DNA from: Rattus norvegicus
Lineage: Eukaryota > Chordata > Mammalia > Rodentia > Muridae
Direction: 5' to 3'
DNA: 64,000 nt
Assembly (NCBI RefSeq): GCF_036323735.1
Contig: NC_086036.1
Coordinates: 41,973,550 to 42,037,549 of the forward strand
In this document: piece after piece, positions 11,836-24,434 of the stretch
How the letters are laid out: each line of letters starts with the position of its first letter
Position numbering within the stretch: the stretch's first letter is position 1
Program-made: the position numbers and the translations under genes
Notes under the pieces: generated by a model
Databases searched by the model: none
Told to the model about the DNA's origin: nothing
Seen by the model: only the letters and a program-made list of their open reading frames with translations

Positions 11836-12275
11836 ACAGTACTACCCAGGTATGACACCTATGAACTACAATAACCAGCATGGAACACTTATCCAAGAGT
11901 ATACTAGACATGCATATTTTGGTGGTGACAACAGCTCTCTAATTAACAAGATGGAAATCATGCCTGGCAGTGGAAACCTGCCCAACTACCCAGGGTTGAT
12001 GAAGCCATGAATCTTAGAGGACTGCTGGCAGTGAGAGAAATAGCCTTCCCCACGGAAGAGTGGACCAATTGGTCATCCAACACCAAATGGACATCTCTGA
12101 AAAACGTACACACAAGTAACATACAGACCGTGCTGGTTGTGTTTAGATATTTAGGAACACACACGTATGAAACAATTAATGGAAAAAGAGGGAATGAATT
12201 TGAAAGAGAATAAGGAAGAATATACGAAAGTTGGTAGAAGGAAAAGTTATGTAATTATAATCTCAAAAATAATAG
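11836..12275 (+). repeat. Probable old rodent L1-type 3' end remnant
   Basis: The stretch contains CTGGCAGTGGAAACCTGCCC and TTGATGAAGCCATGAATCTT, and ends with AATTTGAAAGAGAATAAGG...ATGTAATTATAATCTCAAAAATAA. From family knowledge such an ending resembles the 3' part of old rodent LINEs. A 58-codon open stretch ends in TGA at 12007-12009 and looks superficially coding, but it has no splice context. Classification is uncertain. Confidence 0.4.
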
Positions 12276-14065
12276 TAAGTTGTTAACATATTTAGAAAGA
12301 GGCTTTGGCAACCTTCAGTTTAAGACTTCCAGTAAAAGAACAAGGCACATTTGAATTTAGTAAATGTAAGCCTTTAAAGATTTTGAATTTAATGAATGTA
12401 TATTGATTTTATCTGAAAAGTTTGGATAAGAAAGTTGCTACGATGTTTCACTTATATAGCAAATGTAATAAAAAGTTTAAGGATGTAATAAAAAGTTTAA
12501 ATGCAATTTAAATGAATTAAACAATGAACAAAATACTGTGAAAGTGAAGCCACTGTTTGATTGGAAGTGTGTTTGCAGCTTCATTCTCCATAGTTCTGAC
12601 TGTGGTGTGTGATTATCTGGGTGTGTATCGATTGGTGTTGTAAAGCACCACATGCGTTATTCCTGTAGTGCTGTTCTGTCCATGTAGCGGATACTAGGCA
12701 TGCACTGTTTACATTGTGTGGCTTGGAGAAACTGTTAATAATTAATAATCAGAGCCAGACTTCAAGGTAACAAGTTGCTTACTTCTATTATTTTTGCTAC
12801 TATTTATGACCAAGACAGCTTTACTGGGGCCTAGTGTATTTTTAAAGCATTTTACTTTCTTTTCTTGTCTCCCACGAAGCGTTTTAATCCTTATTTTTAT
12901 AAATTGGGGGCTATCCAAAAGTAGAATGATTTCACCAAGGCCTTATTAGCATATTTATTATTGTGAGGTAGAATTTATTCATTAAACCCCTTTGCACATG
13001 GTGAAAAGCATCATTGCTTTGGCATCAAATAGGTCAGTTGAAGGAGATGTTTCATGTCGTGACAGATTTCTGGTAAGTTTATAGGGAACAGTGTTTTACA
13101 TTTAATTGAAGAGAACTTTTTTAGATGGCTTTAAACACCCAAGTAGTCCAACTAGACAAAAATAGGCAGTCACTTCTTATTTTTAGATCTTTATACCTCT
13201 GACTACAGTGTAAATGTGTGTGTTAGTAGCACTTTTGTTGCTCTTCCAGGACTCTCTTGAGGTCTTGTGCTTTAGTTGGGCTCCTGTCAGCTCCATCCAG
13301 TGATTTCCCTTAAACTCCTAATGTACTCTCTTGCCCTCAGAATTTGCCTTTTACAACCTCTCATCATTTTTTTTTCCTAGCATGAAGTTCTGACACAACA
13401 TCTTGCCACTTAGAACTTCTTGATTGCACCCCATTATTTGATATGAGGCTGAATGCGTTGGATCTTGACTCTCCGTGTTTTAATCCCACTTTCCATGAGC
13501 CCTGTGAAAGGCTCCTTTCATATAGAACTTCTCAAAGATTCCCAAGCATCCTTCCTTCTCCTTTGCTTAGTCTGTTTTGTCTGGTGTTCTTTACCCTTTC
13601 ACCTGGATAACATTGCTGAGCCTCTGTTCCTAGCCTTAGCTCTTCCTCAGCCTTTCCCTGCCTCTAAACCTCCTTCAGAGCAAAGTGATCATGTTGTTTG
13701 GATTGCTTCTGTGCAGTATTATCTCACGAGTGTGTTTATATACAGGGAACTAAATAGATACTTTTTATAGATGAATGAATAAAAATATACTCTCATCTTT
13801 AATATTTTTAAGTCAGGTAATGTTCAAGGTGAGCATGGGCCACATAGTGACATTCTGTCACAAACAAACAGCAGGGTTTGGAAGGATGTATATTATAGTT
13901 GAAAGCTTATGCTTATAAAAGTATTTAGATTTTTATAGTTCTGTTTTCTCAACACTTACATATAGTGCTGTGTGGTAGAAAATTTAGAGATAAAGATGGT
14001 GAGTGAGCTAAGAATAAGCCAGTTTGTTGAAAGGGGTGATAGAGGAAAATTAGGGTGTGCTTCAT
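12276..14065. other. Unassigned non-coding sequence
   Basis: This holds AT-rich single-copy-looking DNA, a 20-bp tandem duplication at about 12462-12501 and a pyrimidine tract with AG at 13366-13380 that does not open a usable exon. I see no other feature. Confidence 0.5.
12464..12501 (+). repeat. 20-bp tandem duplication
   Basis: The word ATGTAATAAAAAGTTTAA occurs twice in direct succession, separated by GG (period 20 bp). Confidence 0.85.
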
Positions 14066-14632
14066 TGTGAGTTGCCAAGGACCAGCCTCAGCTTGGAGGG
14101 GGGTTCCTGAGGAAGAGGTGTTTGAGAGCTGTGAAAGAAACGACTTAAAGTAAAACGTGGGTACAAGCTGACAGCTCTGCATTCTGCTCAAGACAGCTCT
14201 TCTGAGATCTCCAGACAGTTCAGCTCTTGCTGATCAAAGCCCAGTCTTTTACTTGCATATCAATTCAATTGTTTATCCAGGTTCCCTTTGGATTATCCCA
14301 TAAATCAGCATTTTATGAGCTTAGTCCCTTGATTCTTTGAAAAAGACATCATATGAATTCAGAGATCTGCCTGCCTTTATAAGCACAGACAATAAGCTAG
14401 CTGGATAGGATCTGGCTCTGAGATCACCATTCTTACCATGTCTGTACCTAAACTTGCTCTATCCCAGGCTGATCTTGAACACAGAAATCTACCTACCTTT
14501 GTAAGCACAACCAATAAACTTAGCTGGGTGGGGTCTAGCCCTGTAATCACCACTCCCCAAAACTCTTTATCTCTCTGAGAAGCTGGCTAAAATGCAGCTG
14601 CTTCTTTTCTTTTAGGTCCCTGAAGCCCCACA
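14066..14632 (+). mobile_element. LTR-like element with an internal diverged duplication
   Basis: The block opens TGTGAGTTGCCAAGG and closes GAAGCCCCACA, matching TG...CA ends with short inverted repeats. Inside it, the segment starting CAGAGATCTGCCTGCC near 14361 recurs as CAGAAATCTACCTACC near 14481, followed in both copies by TAAGCACA...AATAA...ATCACCA. No target duplication is visible. It is probably an old rodent ERV LTR, but the family is not assigned and the orientation is inferred from the AATAAA words. Confidence 0.45.
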
Positions 14633-16085
14633 TATAATTCATATTGCATCCTTATATTTTGCATAGTTGACAAATTATATATTCTTGAACTTGTGTTTTC
14701 AGAGTTATTTCCCACAGCCCTAAGAGGTTGTCCTGAAGGTTGCAGTGTTCACCATTTTTGCTGAAGAACACCAGACACATGCTCACCTCCCAAACTTGTG
14801 CTATTTCTAATTTTCATGGAGTCATTAAGCTTGGCAGAGAGACCATCTCCCAAAGGAGAAACATAAAGTAAACTATGTACATTAATATACACAAACAAGT
14901 GTCATGCCTAGCAACCATCAACACTTGTGAGGCCCACGCTCTGCTAGCTCTGCTCCAGGAACTGTGTCATGCTGACCCTTCCACATGGCCATGCAGTACT
15001 TGGCAGTGAGTTATCATCTTTCCATAAGATCAGAAAGACAGCATTTATTTATTGTGCTTCATTGTACAAGGGACATTATGTTAAACTTGGCATTTTAAAA
15101 CCTGTACTCATAAGGTTCTATGATTAATTATAAGATTCAAGCCTTAAAACACTTAAAACATGGTTATTATATAAGTATTTGAATTGTTATAAAACTATAG
15201 GGTTAAGTAAAATATTAGAAAGTATTCAGTGAGAATACCAAAAATTTATCTTGTATATGGCCATAAGTGCACATGTGTATATGTGTGTACACTGTGAGTA
15301 TTCATACATTTTACAAATTGACATATAACTGTGATGTGGATGATTACCTTCCCTGTTTTAGTATCTGACTCGGAAAAAAGTTCTCCTTTTCCTGAGAGAA
15401 ACTTAAAAATTATTGTACCAGGAAACATAGCCGCTTTGACAGCTTTCTTTGTAGTCTGTATAAGGCCTTTGCAGTTTATTATGCTTGTCCTAGTAGCTGT
15501 AAACAAAACTGGTTTGATAAAATAATTTTTAACAAAACATTTGATACTATCTTATATTCAGAATAATTAGCTTTTGCTCATGAAAGCAGTTCTTGGACTG
15601 TGTTGATATAAACATCTTTTATTCCAAATGATTAGAAAGGGTAATATGGTTCAGTTTAGTTCTTTGGTTGCAGTAGCTACCTGTTATTCTGTAGCACACC
15701 CGGACAAATCACTTACAGATTGCAGATAGTCTTTATTAAGGGAATAAAATGTCAGTATATTTGAAAATGTTGAGATTTACAGTCCCATACCCAAAATAAA
15801 GTAGCTGAAAGGCAGTAAGTAACTCTACTATGCTTTACTGAGTTCACAAATGCATAAAACATATGACTTTCTTCCTTAGAATATTTGTTAATTATTTATA
15901 CTTACATATGTAATTTAGCAAATATTTCAGTTATATAAATCCCTACTTATAATTAACAAAATTTTAAGGCAATAATTGTTTTAGGAACTAAAGAATTTAA
16001 CACCTAGGTGATTTTAGAGATAGTCTAATTCAACATGTCATTTCTGATGTTTAATCCCTGCTGGAGGCCTTTTTATTTTATATAT
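14633..16085. other. Unassigned AT-rich sequence
   Basis: No gene or clear repeat is recognised. Open frames such as 15246-15506 (minus) and 15331-15525 (plus) overlap on opposite strands and carry no recognised domain. Confidence 0.5.
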
Positions 16086-16124
16086 ATAATGTGTAAAATC
16101 TCAATATATATATATATATATATT
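16079..16124. repeat. TA dinucleotide repeat
   Basis: Two blocks of alternating TA are separated by ATGTGTAAAATCTCA. The second block is about 20 bp of pure TA. Confidence 0.85.
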
Positions 16125-16344
16125 AAGTGGTGCTATCTACTATGTTAATATAAATATACCAAATAAGTGATTACTATAGTTTGTCTTTTATAGTTAGCTT
16201 TTTTTGTATATGTGGCAAAACCATCCCAAATCTATTTTCTCAGCAAAATGTTAGTGTGATTTTGATCCACCCTGGATCTCAACTTGAAGTTGAGAAGTAT
16301 GGATTATTTGCTGTTTCAACCTCTTGCTTAGAGTTATTTTTTGT

Positions 16345-16690
16345 TTGTTTGAATATAGAGAGCCCCCATAAATAGGCTCACGTATTTGAATACTTATTCC
16401 CCAACTGATGTATGGCACTGTTTGAGGAGCTTTGGAGACCTTTGGGAAGTAGGACATTGCTGGAGGAAATATACCACTAGGAGTGAGTTTTGCAGTGTTA
16501 GGCCTTGTCCCACTTCCTATTCTCTTTACATTTTTCTATGTCAATGAAAATGTGATCAACCAGCTTCCTGCTCCTGCCATGCCTTTCCTAACTGTCCCCA
16601 AGCCTTTTCCACCATAATGGCCTCTCTAGCTCTGGACATAGGCTCAGGTAAACTCTTCCTTCTTCGATGCTTTTGTCAGCAGCACAAGGT
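16345..16690 (+). repeat. Old rodent dispersed repeat, MaLR-like candidate
   Basis: GAGACCTTTGGGAAGTAGGA, TTGCTGGAGGAAATA and a C/T-rich middle with CTTCCTGCTCCTGCCATG are words shared by a large rodent repeat family. The tail GTAAACTCTTCC...TTTTGTCAGCAGCACAAGG resembles the end modules at 2490-2575 and 49345-49425. The family name is uncertain. Confidence 0.45.
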
Positions 16691-19600
16691 AAGTAGTGCA
16701 GTCAAACTGCTGGGTCATATAAGAGATGGGCCTAGAACCTGGATTTCCTGCCTTTTGCTCAGTCCTAACTCTTTTGTTTGAAAGCACTAATGAGCCTGAC
16801 TGTAGTGGGCTGGATTCAGGGAATACAGAGGAAGTGAGCATTGACAAATTGGGGTGGATGGTGAGAGAAAAGCTGGTGTTTCATACTGAAGGGAAAGAAC
16901 AGAAGTTTAGACAACTGGTGAAGACTGAGGGGAACAGCTCATTGACAGTGGAAGGTGCACAGGGGTCTGAATTAGGAAGGAATTGCAAACTGGGCGGTTT
17001 TTATGTAGTAGACATTGGTCTGTGATTGAATAAAAGTTAAATCATTGGAATGCCAGTCTGTGATGGTGAGCCTTAAGAATGAAGTAATGCCAGGAACAAG
17101 ATAGGAGTATAAATGAAGCAGAAAATTGAGATCCACAAAACATTTCTTGAGGTAAACATGTTTGGACTAGATAGTAATTTTGCAGTGAATAGAAGGAAAA
17201 ATAGGATGGATTTCCATGAACAGAGCTAAAGGAGTTTTGAAAGACTAGGATGAATTGAGTCTGTCAGTCTGTCAGTCTGTCTGGTGTCCCTTCCCCTCTG
17301 CCTCTCCTTCTTCTTCCCTATCTCCTTGTTCACCTCTCTCTGCATATAACACACAGATCACTCATATGTCAAATTATATTAAACTTACAAAGAATTTTAG
17401 GGACCTATCCTGTCTGAGGATAATATTAGGCTGTCCAGTTGATTATATCCTTTGGGAACTTGGAAATAACAGCGCTCCTGTGAATATCTAATGGTGGACA
17501 TACAGATTGTGGAATTTTGTCAGTGTGGTTATGTTGAAGACTTATCTGTAGAGAAGTAGCACAGATGCAGTCTTGGGAATGTTGCCCATTTCCAAGGGAG
17601 AAGTAGAGGCACCAAGGAGGTCAGTGTGGGGTACCGTGGGCTTCAGAGCAGACAGACTTAGAGTGAAGTCTAGCTAGCCTCTGTTTCCCATGTATCTTTT
17701 GATTTAGTCGTGGTTTTCATGTAAGGTGGGGCAGTGATAGTATCCACATTGTAACTAAGAGTTACTGTGATGCAGGAAAGCCAAGAATGAACTCTGCTAG
17801 CTCAGTTTTGTAGGCTCATTTGCTAACCACTAAAATGAAAAATGGGCCTTAAAATCCCAAAGAAAACAGAGGTGTCACTGGATCTGAAAAACTCGCACAT
17901 AAAAGAAAGCTAACAACTAGCCTTTGACAGGTGTGTCTGTGGTAAAGGAGCAGCATACTAGAGTCACACACGAGGCCACTTTGACAAGTTCTTAGGAGTA
18001 TGTGTCACTTTTAAGTAGAAACTACAAACTGGGGGAGCCTCTGTTATTTCTCGTGATGTTGAATTGAATTATTGTTGAGGGTTATGAAGGCGCACTGTGA
18101 GGTAGAAGATGTACTTTACATTTGTGACTTCATTGTTTTGGGAAGTCAATAATAAAGGTTTTTAAGGGAAGGTTAGTAATTAGTCTGTTGTATGTGCTTA
18201 GAAACTGTTAGGCCATCTCTGTATATGCATTTATATGTATAGACAAGCATTTTCATTAGAATACTAATATTTAGCTTTACAAAAAGTCACGATGTAATGC
18301 TGGCTACAGTATTATATATTATTTACAATTGTCACTGCCTTCTTGCTGACAGTGCATATTAAAATGCGCTCATACGCAGCAAGAGTCCTGCTCCAGCTAA
18401 ATCACTAATTTATTGTTTGTTTAGGTCCCAGGCCTATGAAATAGAGTGCAGCTTGAAAATCCTTTCTTCAGTTCCATTTTCCCCTTTATTAATTTTGGGA
18501 TAATGACTTTTTCATAAAATACTCCATGGTGTTTTAAAATATTTTAATACAGCTGGTCTCTTTGACCATAGGTTCTACATCAGCAGATACAGCTGAAATC
18601 ATATAAAATAGTTTAAAAATATTATATCGGGGCTGAACAAGTTTGGTCATCTCCTGCCCCTCCTCCTCTTCCCCAAACAGCACAATATAGCAGATATATA
18701 AGACTTTCATTATTCTAGCTTTCATAAATAGCTACAGATGCCTTAACATATATGGAAATTCCATAGATTATAAGTAAAAATGGTCTTGGTTTATTTAAGC
18801 TACTTGATCATCCACAAAATTCAGTCTTCCCATGACATCAAGAGGCAGTCCTGGAGTTCTGGAACCAGTCCCTTGTAGAGACTGAAGGAGGACTATATTT
18901 GCTCAGAGAACACCATTTATTGTGATAAATTCCATTAGCAGTCTTTTCATAAATATCTAATTTATTAACTTTTATGTTTTGTGCCATTAGTCTTAATGTT
19001 TGTTTTTCTGTGTTTGAGAAGTGAATTTTAAAACATTTTATAAATTCAGTTCTTTCCATTTGTTTTTCCTGGTGTTCCTGTGTGATGACTGGGCTTGACT
19101 CAGCACCACTGTTACAGATGCTGGCCTGTGTCCCAGGCACACAGCAGCTTTCCGAGTTACTAACATCACTGAACACTGACTTCTGGGGTGGAGTCTCATC
19201 TGCCCTGTGCACATGGAACTAGGACATAAATGCCATGCTTGGAGCCACAGCAGCTTTTCCAGAAGCGTTGGGGAGAGAAGAGCATATTTACCAAAGGAAG
19301 CAGCTTGAGTTGGAATCACTGTTATGTACTGTTACAGTTAGAGGATCGCTCGCAGTGGCTGAGCTGTTTCTAAGAGTATGACTGAGAAAACTTTTATGGG
19401 CTTTTAGCCAGAGGATTTTATATAAAAATGGTAATAGAGGAGCCATGCAGCGTTTATGAATGTGAAGGCAGTGTGATGTGATGGGTTGGCTTTGTGATCA
19501 GTGGCTTTTAATCCTGGTCTCGTTATCTTTGTGACTGTGGGTAAGTTAGATGGCCTCTTTGCCTTTAACTTCCTAATTTTATAAAATAGGATGTCAGGTT

Positions 19601-20329
19601 TCCTGAAATGAATTTTGAGAGATTAACTGCAGTCACATACATAGATTTCCTAATGAAAGGTTAGGCATACAGACATTTTCCAAAAAGATGTACAGGTTTC
19701 ATTGCTAAGTGTAGAAAAGGAGATAAAATGAAAGTTTCTTTATTATTTTCTATAGCGCTGTGCTCCTGGGTTTCTGTATTATCTCAGTTAAGCCACAATA
19801 GTCCCAATATGGGAGTGCCTTGCGAAAGTGTGGGGTTTAAGTTTTTCCTTTCAGTTTGAATCAAGCCTACTTTACGCTGCGGTCCAAGGTGCTGGGACTG
19901 TGGGGCATTTAATAGGATATTGAGTCCTACTTCTAGACAACCAGCTACATGTTTCTGTTTGCCATTTGTATTCCTTTTAAGATACTGATTGAAGAAGGGG
20001 CCTGTGTATCATACAGGAAAAATTTGATGTTTAAAAATTTGATGTTTTGATTTATGTTTAAGGAGCCTATTCTTCATCTTTCTCAAGCTCCACTTGGTTT
20101 CCTGGCTTTCAAAGTGTGTAGGAGTAGCCGAGTTAGTGTGGGAGTGGGATGAGGAGGGGCTGTAGTCTGCTTTAGTGCACAGACCTTTCAGAGAACACAG
20201 TACGACCAAGGGGCAGGGTTAGCCTAAGTCCACTTAGCTCTAGCACTGATCTCTAAGCACACAAAATACCTTTTATTTATCAGAAATTTGTCAGCTGGGA
20301 AACAATAATATAGGCTCGCTCTCTTGTTA
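16691..20329. other. Unassigned non-coding sequence
   Basis: This is long single-copy-looking DNA. It includes a short CTGT/CAGT repeat at 17261-17283. Open frames such as 16726-17025 and 18838-19212 have no recognised domain and no convincing splice context. Confidence 0.5.
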
Positions 20330-20402
20330 CTTTGTCTGTTTGTCTGTCTCCTTTGCCTTCCTCCTTTCTTCTCTCTCCCTTGCTCCCTCCCTCCCTCCCC
20401 TC
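20330..20402. repeat. TC-rich low-complexity tract
   Basis: TTGTCTG repeats pass into CTCCCTCCCTCCCTCCCC, a polypyrimidine microsatellite. Confidence 0.8.
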
Positions 20403-22925
20403 TGCCTTACCCTGCTCTGTATATGTGTGTCAGTGAGGTCAGAGGTGGACATTAGGTGTCTCGCAGTTTCTCTCCAGCTTACTTTTTGGAACAGACTCTC
20501 ACTGAAGTTGGAGCTCATCTAGTCAGATAAACTGGCTGGCTAGTTATCTCCACTGAAGCTGGGCCTCTGCCTCCACTCTGCTACACCTTCAGTGCTGGTC
20601 TTAAATCCAGAGCTGGCTTCTATGTGGGTACTGGGTCCTCATGCTTCAGTGGTAAGCACCTTTCCTGACAGGGCCAACACCTTGTCCCTTCTTATTCTGA
20701 TTCATTGTTTTAATCTCTTTTCAGTTTTATGTTTGTTTGTTTTTAACCCACCTGCCTTGCTGCACCGAGCAGTAAGAACTTTGTCTCTGAAGTCTTACCC
20801 AGCTTCACTCTGCCATCAAGCACTGTCGAACAAAACAACATGTTGAACAGGTTCATTCTGAGCTCCAGGTTCCAACTGTTTGAGTCATTTTGGTGGTTTC
20901 TCTCTTCTACTTTAAATGCTGTTCTATCTGTTTGACCTGTCACCACCAACATTTAAATGTGCTTAAGGAAATTCAACCATCAGCTAGGTAGTCAACATAC
21001 CCAGAGAAATAGAGAGTGTAATGCTCGCCCTAAGCCCTCCATAGATGAGGGAACACCTCATGATTCAGTTGTCTGCTCTGCTTCACTTTTTGAGTCAGGT
21101 TTTCACTCTTTATTTTTCTGTCTATTTTTTAATATTAGTGTTTACAGAATAGGCCCAGACACTTGGGTGGAGCTCAAGAAGTACTTGTTGAAGAGGTAGC
21201 TCATTAGTTTGGTTTACAGTTTCTGTCCTTGGCCTTTCAGAGTTTCTGAGTATTCCTTTCAGTAAGAAGTTAATACAGACAAATGAATCGAGTTTCTAAA
21301 AATATAAAAAAATAAAGTTGAAGCAACTATAAACATTTTAAGAGCACATGTGTTCAAAGGAAACCTAAGACGTTGTTTTCTTCTGAGTGTTTTAGACCTT
21401 TCTCAGCTATTCGTGTTACTGAGGTAAATGTTACAAAACATTTATAACTGTGATGTACTTAATACCTGGATTACAGTGAGAAACAAGCTAGATGAGTACA
21501 CCAAAGAGCTGGTAGCAGCAACACTGTTTAGATTGTCATTTTTACACAAATTGGTAATAAGCTTCTGCTTTCAGTGAGCAGAGAGTGACTAGTGCGAAGC
21601 CCAGCTTACTTCCTCTCTTTTTCCTTCTCACTCTGCAGCCCATGTGGGTGCTGCCTGCAGTTAGAACAGGTCTTCCCACCTCATTTAACCCCATCTAGAG
21701 AATGCCTCACAGACACACCCAGAGGTTTATTACCATGGTGATTCCAAATTTTGTCAGGTTGACAATCCTGACTAACCAGTTGACAGTGTTAGAGGTGAAT
21801 TCTAAAAGTATTTCAATGTTTAGAAGTAAATTTTATGTTAATTACATCACTTCTTTGTTCATCATTTTAAAAGTAACTCCCAGCAACCTGTCATCATGTG
21901 GCTATGTCAAAATGTGCCAGGACTCAGGCTTGTACTACAGGAGGGATGGAATGATATCCCAATTACTTCATCTGATTCTATTATGTGAGAATATGCTCCT
22001 AGTGCATTTTTAACTTAAATGCTCAACAGAAATGTAGAAATGAGTACAGTTTGTGTCCAGCTGAGTTGAGAGAAAACATATTGAGGTAAATTGAGCTCAG
22101 TGTTTTCTATTTAAAAAGCATTTCATTGGTAAACTTGCTAGATTTCATACACTTGTATTTTAATCAAAACATTTGTACATTGTAAGCAAAATTTTCCTCT
22201 TAAATGCTTCCTTTATATCTTCCACTTTTTTTTCTAAAACTATAAACATGTGGCTTAGGTTGAATTCTCAAAAGAATAACAATGGTCTCTACTCTGCAGT
22301 CACAGAAACAGGAGCCAAATGACAGGTTTTTCCTTCCAAATGTGTAAATAATTGTCTGAGCAGAAATCTTCAGGGGGGTGCTGTTCCATCACTGTCAGTC
22401 AGAACAGGATGGCTCAGTCCCTTTGTAGTCACTGTACTGGAAGAAAACGCAGAAGAGAAACTGCTCTGTCTATGACCTGCCATGGTCTAACTTAGCCCAC
22501 AGTTTGATTGGATTTTCTCCCAACTTTATTAAAACCATCAGCTTAATGTATGTTCTACAGCCAGAATAAATTGAGGGGAAAGGAATTGGAGTTAATGTTC
22601 AAGAATCGTTTTTCTACTTAATTAGAATTAAGACCCATAAGGTTCAATTCATCAGTGTGTAGTTTGGGTAATATCTTTTTTACATCTGACTTTAATGAAG
22701 AGGATACTGTCAGTCATACAGCAACATAATTACCTAAACCAATTTATTGAGGGTTCCCTATGTGTAAGGGTTTGTTCTAAGTAATTTAGTCCTCAAGTAG
22801 AAGCCAAACTAAGGCAGATAAGCCCCTTTTACAACTCTTTCAACAGTGCTTGGGCACATGACAAAGCATCACCAATGGTGGAAATCTTTGCGTGAGATAT
22901 CCCATAAAGGGATTTGTAGTGAGTT
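20403..22925. other. Unassigned non-coding sequence
   Basis: Nothing that I can support. The open frames here (for example 21702-22013) have no recognised domain. Confidence 0.5.
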
Positions 22926-22929
22926 GATC

Positions 22930-23335
22930 TGGTGCTACTATATATTCAAATGCTAAATACTGACTCCCAAATTCTGGTTGTCCCTCACAAGCAGATCCTC
23001 ACATACACCAAGTGATGCTAGGTAAACCTTGGTCCCCAATTTAACTGGTCAATGAAAAGCTAGAGCCTGTGATTGGGCAGTAGAGAGAAAAAAGTGGAAC
23101 CTGAGGATAGATTGAGGGGTCTCAGGGGGGACCAAAGAAGAAGGAAGGACACACAGAAAGGAGGATGTTGCCATGAGAGGAGATCGTCCATGAGCCAGTA
23201 AAAACATAAGTTACAAGGGACCCATGACTGGGATGTAAGTTAGAATAGCTTTAAAAATCTGCCCAATCTATGCTTACAGCTTATAAATAAAATACCTGGG
23301 ATTGTGTGACTTTTATATGGGCTAGCAAGGCTTTT
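22930..23335 (+). repeat. LTR-like rodent dispersed repeat
   Basis: The words GACTCCCAAATTCTGG, AAAGCTAGAGCCTGTGATTG, GGGCAGTAGAGAG, GGGACCCATGACTGGGATGT and AGTTAGAATAGCTTTAAAAA occur in order. I associate this order with an old rodent ERV LTR-type repeat. Ends and family are not fixed. Confidence 0.4.
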
Positions 23336-23931
23336 TAATTCATTTTCCAGAAATTGTCATGCAAAGAAACATAGGCAAGCATAGAAGGCCTCCTCTAGTG
23401 CTGCAGAAAGGGCTTGCTGGTACTGCCCATGGCAGTAGCAACAGTCTCAGAGGGTGGCCTGTGAGCTGTACCTCTGCAGTCAGCACAACATCAGACAGCA
23501 CAGCCGCATGTGTCTCATGGAGCCTGAGAAGCCAGCATATCAGATTGGGGCTGTGAGGGTGGTGAAGAGAAGCTAATGCTTACAGCCATGCCTGACACTG
23601 TTTCTGTTCCTGTCACTGAAGTTTGTGACCCGGCCTCTGCTTCTTGTGTGCACCAGTTTGGATTGTTTCTTCAGCTGCAGCCTATACTCTTGTGTCTTTA
23701 GATTATAAATCATCTAGACCTGGGATCATAATACATGATTGCTAACATTTTAGGACATGGTTGTGTATGTGTGTGTCATGTTCATGTGTCTACATATCCA
23801 ACTAAAATTATGTACCTGGACAAAGAAAATCAACTTGAAGATGAAGAATTAATCCAGAAAGATGAGAATGAAGACTCCAATGGACTCCAACAAAACTTTG
23901 GGGTAGCCACATTTTCTTTATACATATATCT
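23336..23931. other. Unassigned non-coding sequence
   Basis: No gene or repeat is recognised. Open frames at 23359-23556 and 23735-24043 show no domain, and the second runs into the ID element. Confidence 0.5.
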
Positions 23932-24016
23932 GGTTTGGGGATTTAGCTCAGTGGTAGAGCTCTTGACTAGCAAGCACAAGGCCCTGGGTTTGGTCCTCAG
24001 CTCTGGGGGAAAAAAA
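23932..24016 (+). mobile_element. ID SINE, plus strand, moderately diverged
   Basis: The sequence reads GGTTTGGGGATTTAGCTCAG...GGCCCTGGGTTTGGTCCTCA followed by GGGGGAAAAAAAG, the ID/BC1 layout with several substitutions. Flanks ACATATATCT (about 23922-23931) and ACATACATCT (about 24022-24031) form a possible 10-bp target duplication with one mismatch. It is the only ID on the plus strand in this window. Confidence 0.93.
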
Positions 24017-24434
24017 GTTAAACATACATCTGTAGAAGACTAGTTAGAAATAGAAGGCTATTTAAGTCATATCATTATGTTTTAGAAAGCCACACCTATG
24101 TTAAACATTTTTCTATAGCTAAATACTTAATATAATTTAGAACTTTAAGCCAGAATTAAATGCTTAATATTTTTAATCAAATGAAAATAGACAGTATAGC
24201 CTATGTTGCCTTGCTATATAGCTTTAATTATTTTGACACTGAAATATTATAATTTTCAAATTTCATTAATGAAAATACAAGCTTATGGATGGGGATCATG
24301 CTAATTTCCAGTTTAATATGTAGATATTTTAGTACAGAATTATATTTATTATTATTGCCATTAACTTCCTCAGCTCATTTTTTCTCAATGCCTAATCAAA
24401 GCATAGTGAGACTAAAAATTCTCCAAAATTACCA
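24017..24434. other. Unassigned AT-rich sequence
   Basis: Nothing recognised. Confidence 0.5.

Noticed and set aside
11836..12009. 58-codon open stretch that reads like protein and ends in TGA
   Set aside because: No acceptor or donor context was found, and the surrounding words continue past the stop into an old repeat-like 3' end.
13366..13400. Pyrimidine tract followed by TAG, considered as a splice acceptor
   Set aside because: The downstream frames hit stops within a few codons and no donor follows.
16726..17025. 99-residue plus-strand frame
   Set aside because: No recognisable family and no supporting splice signals; the length is unremarkable for 64 kb of non-coding DNA.
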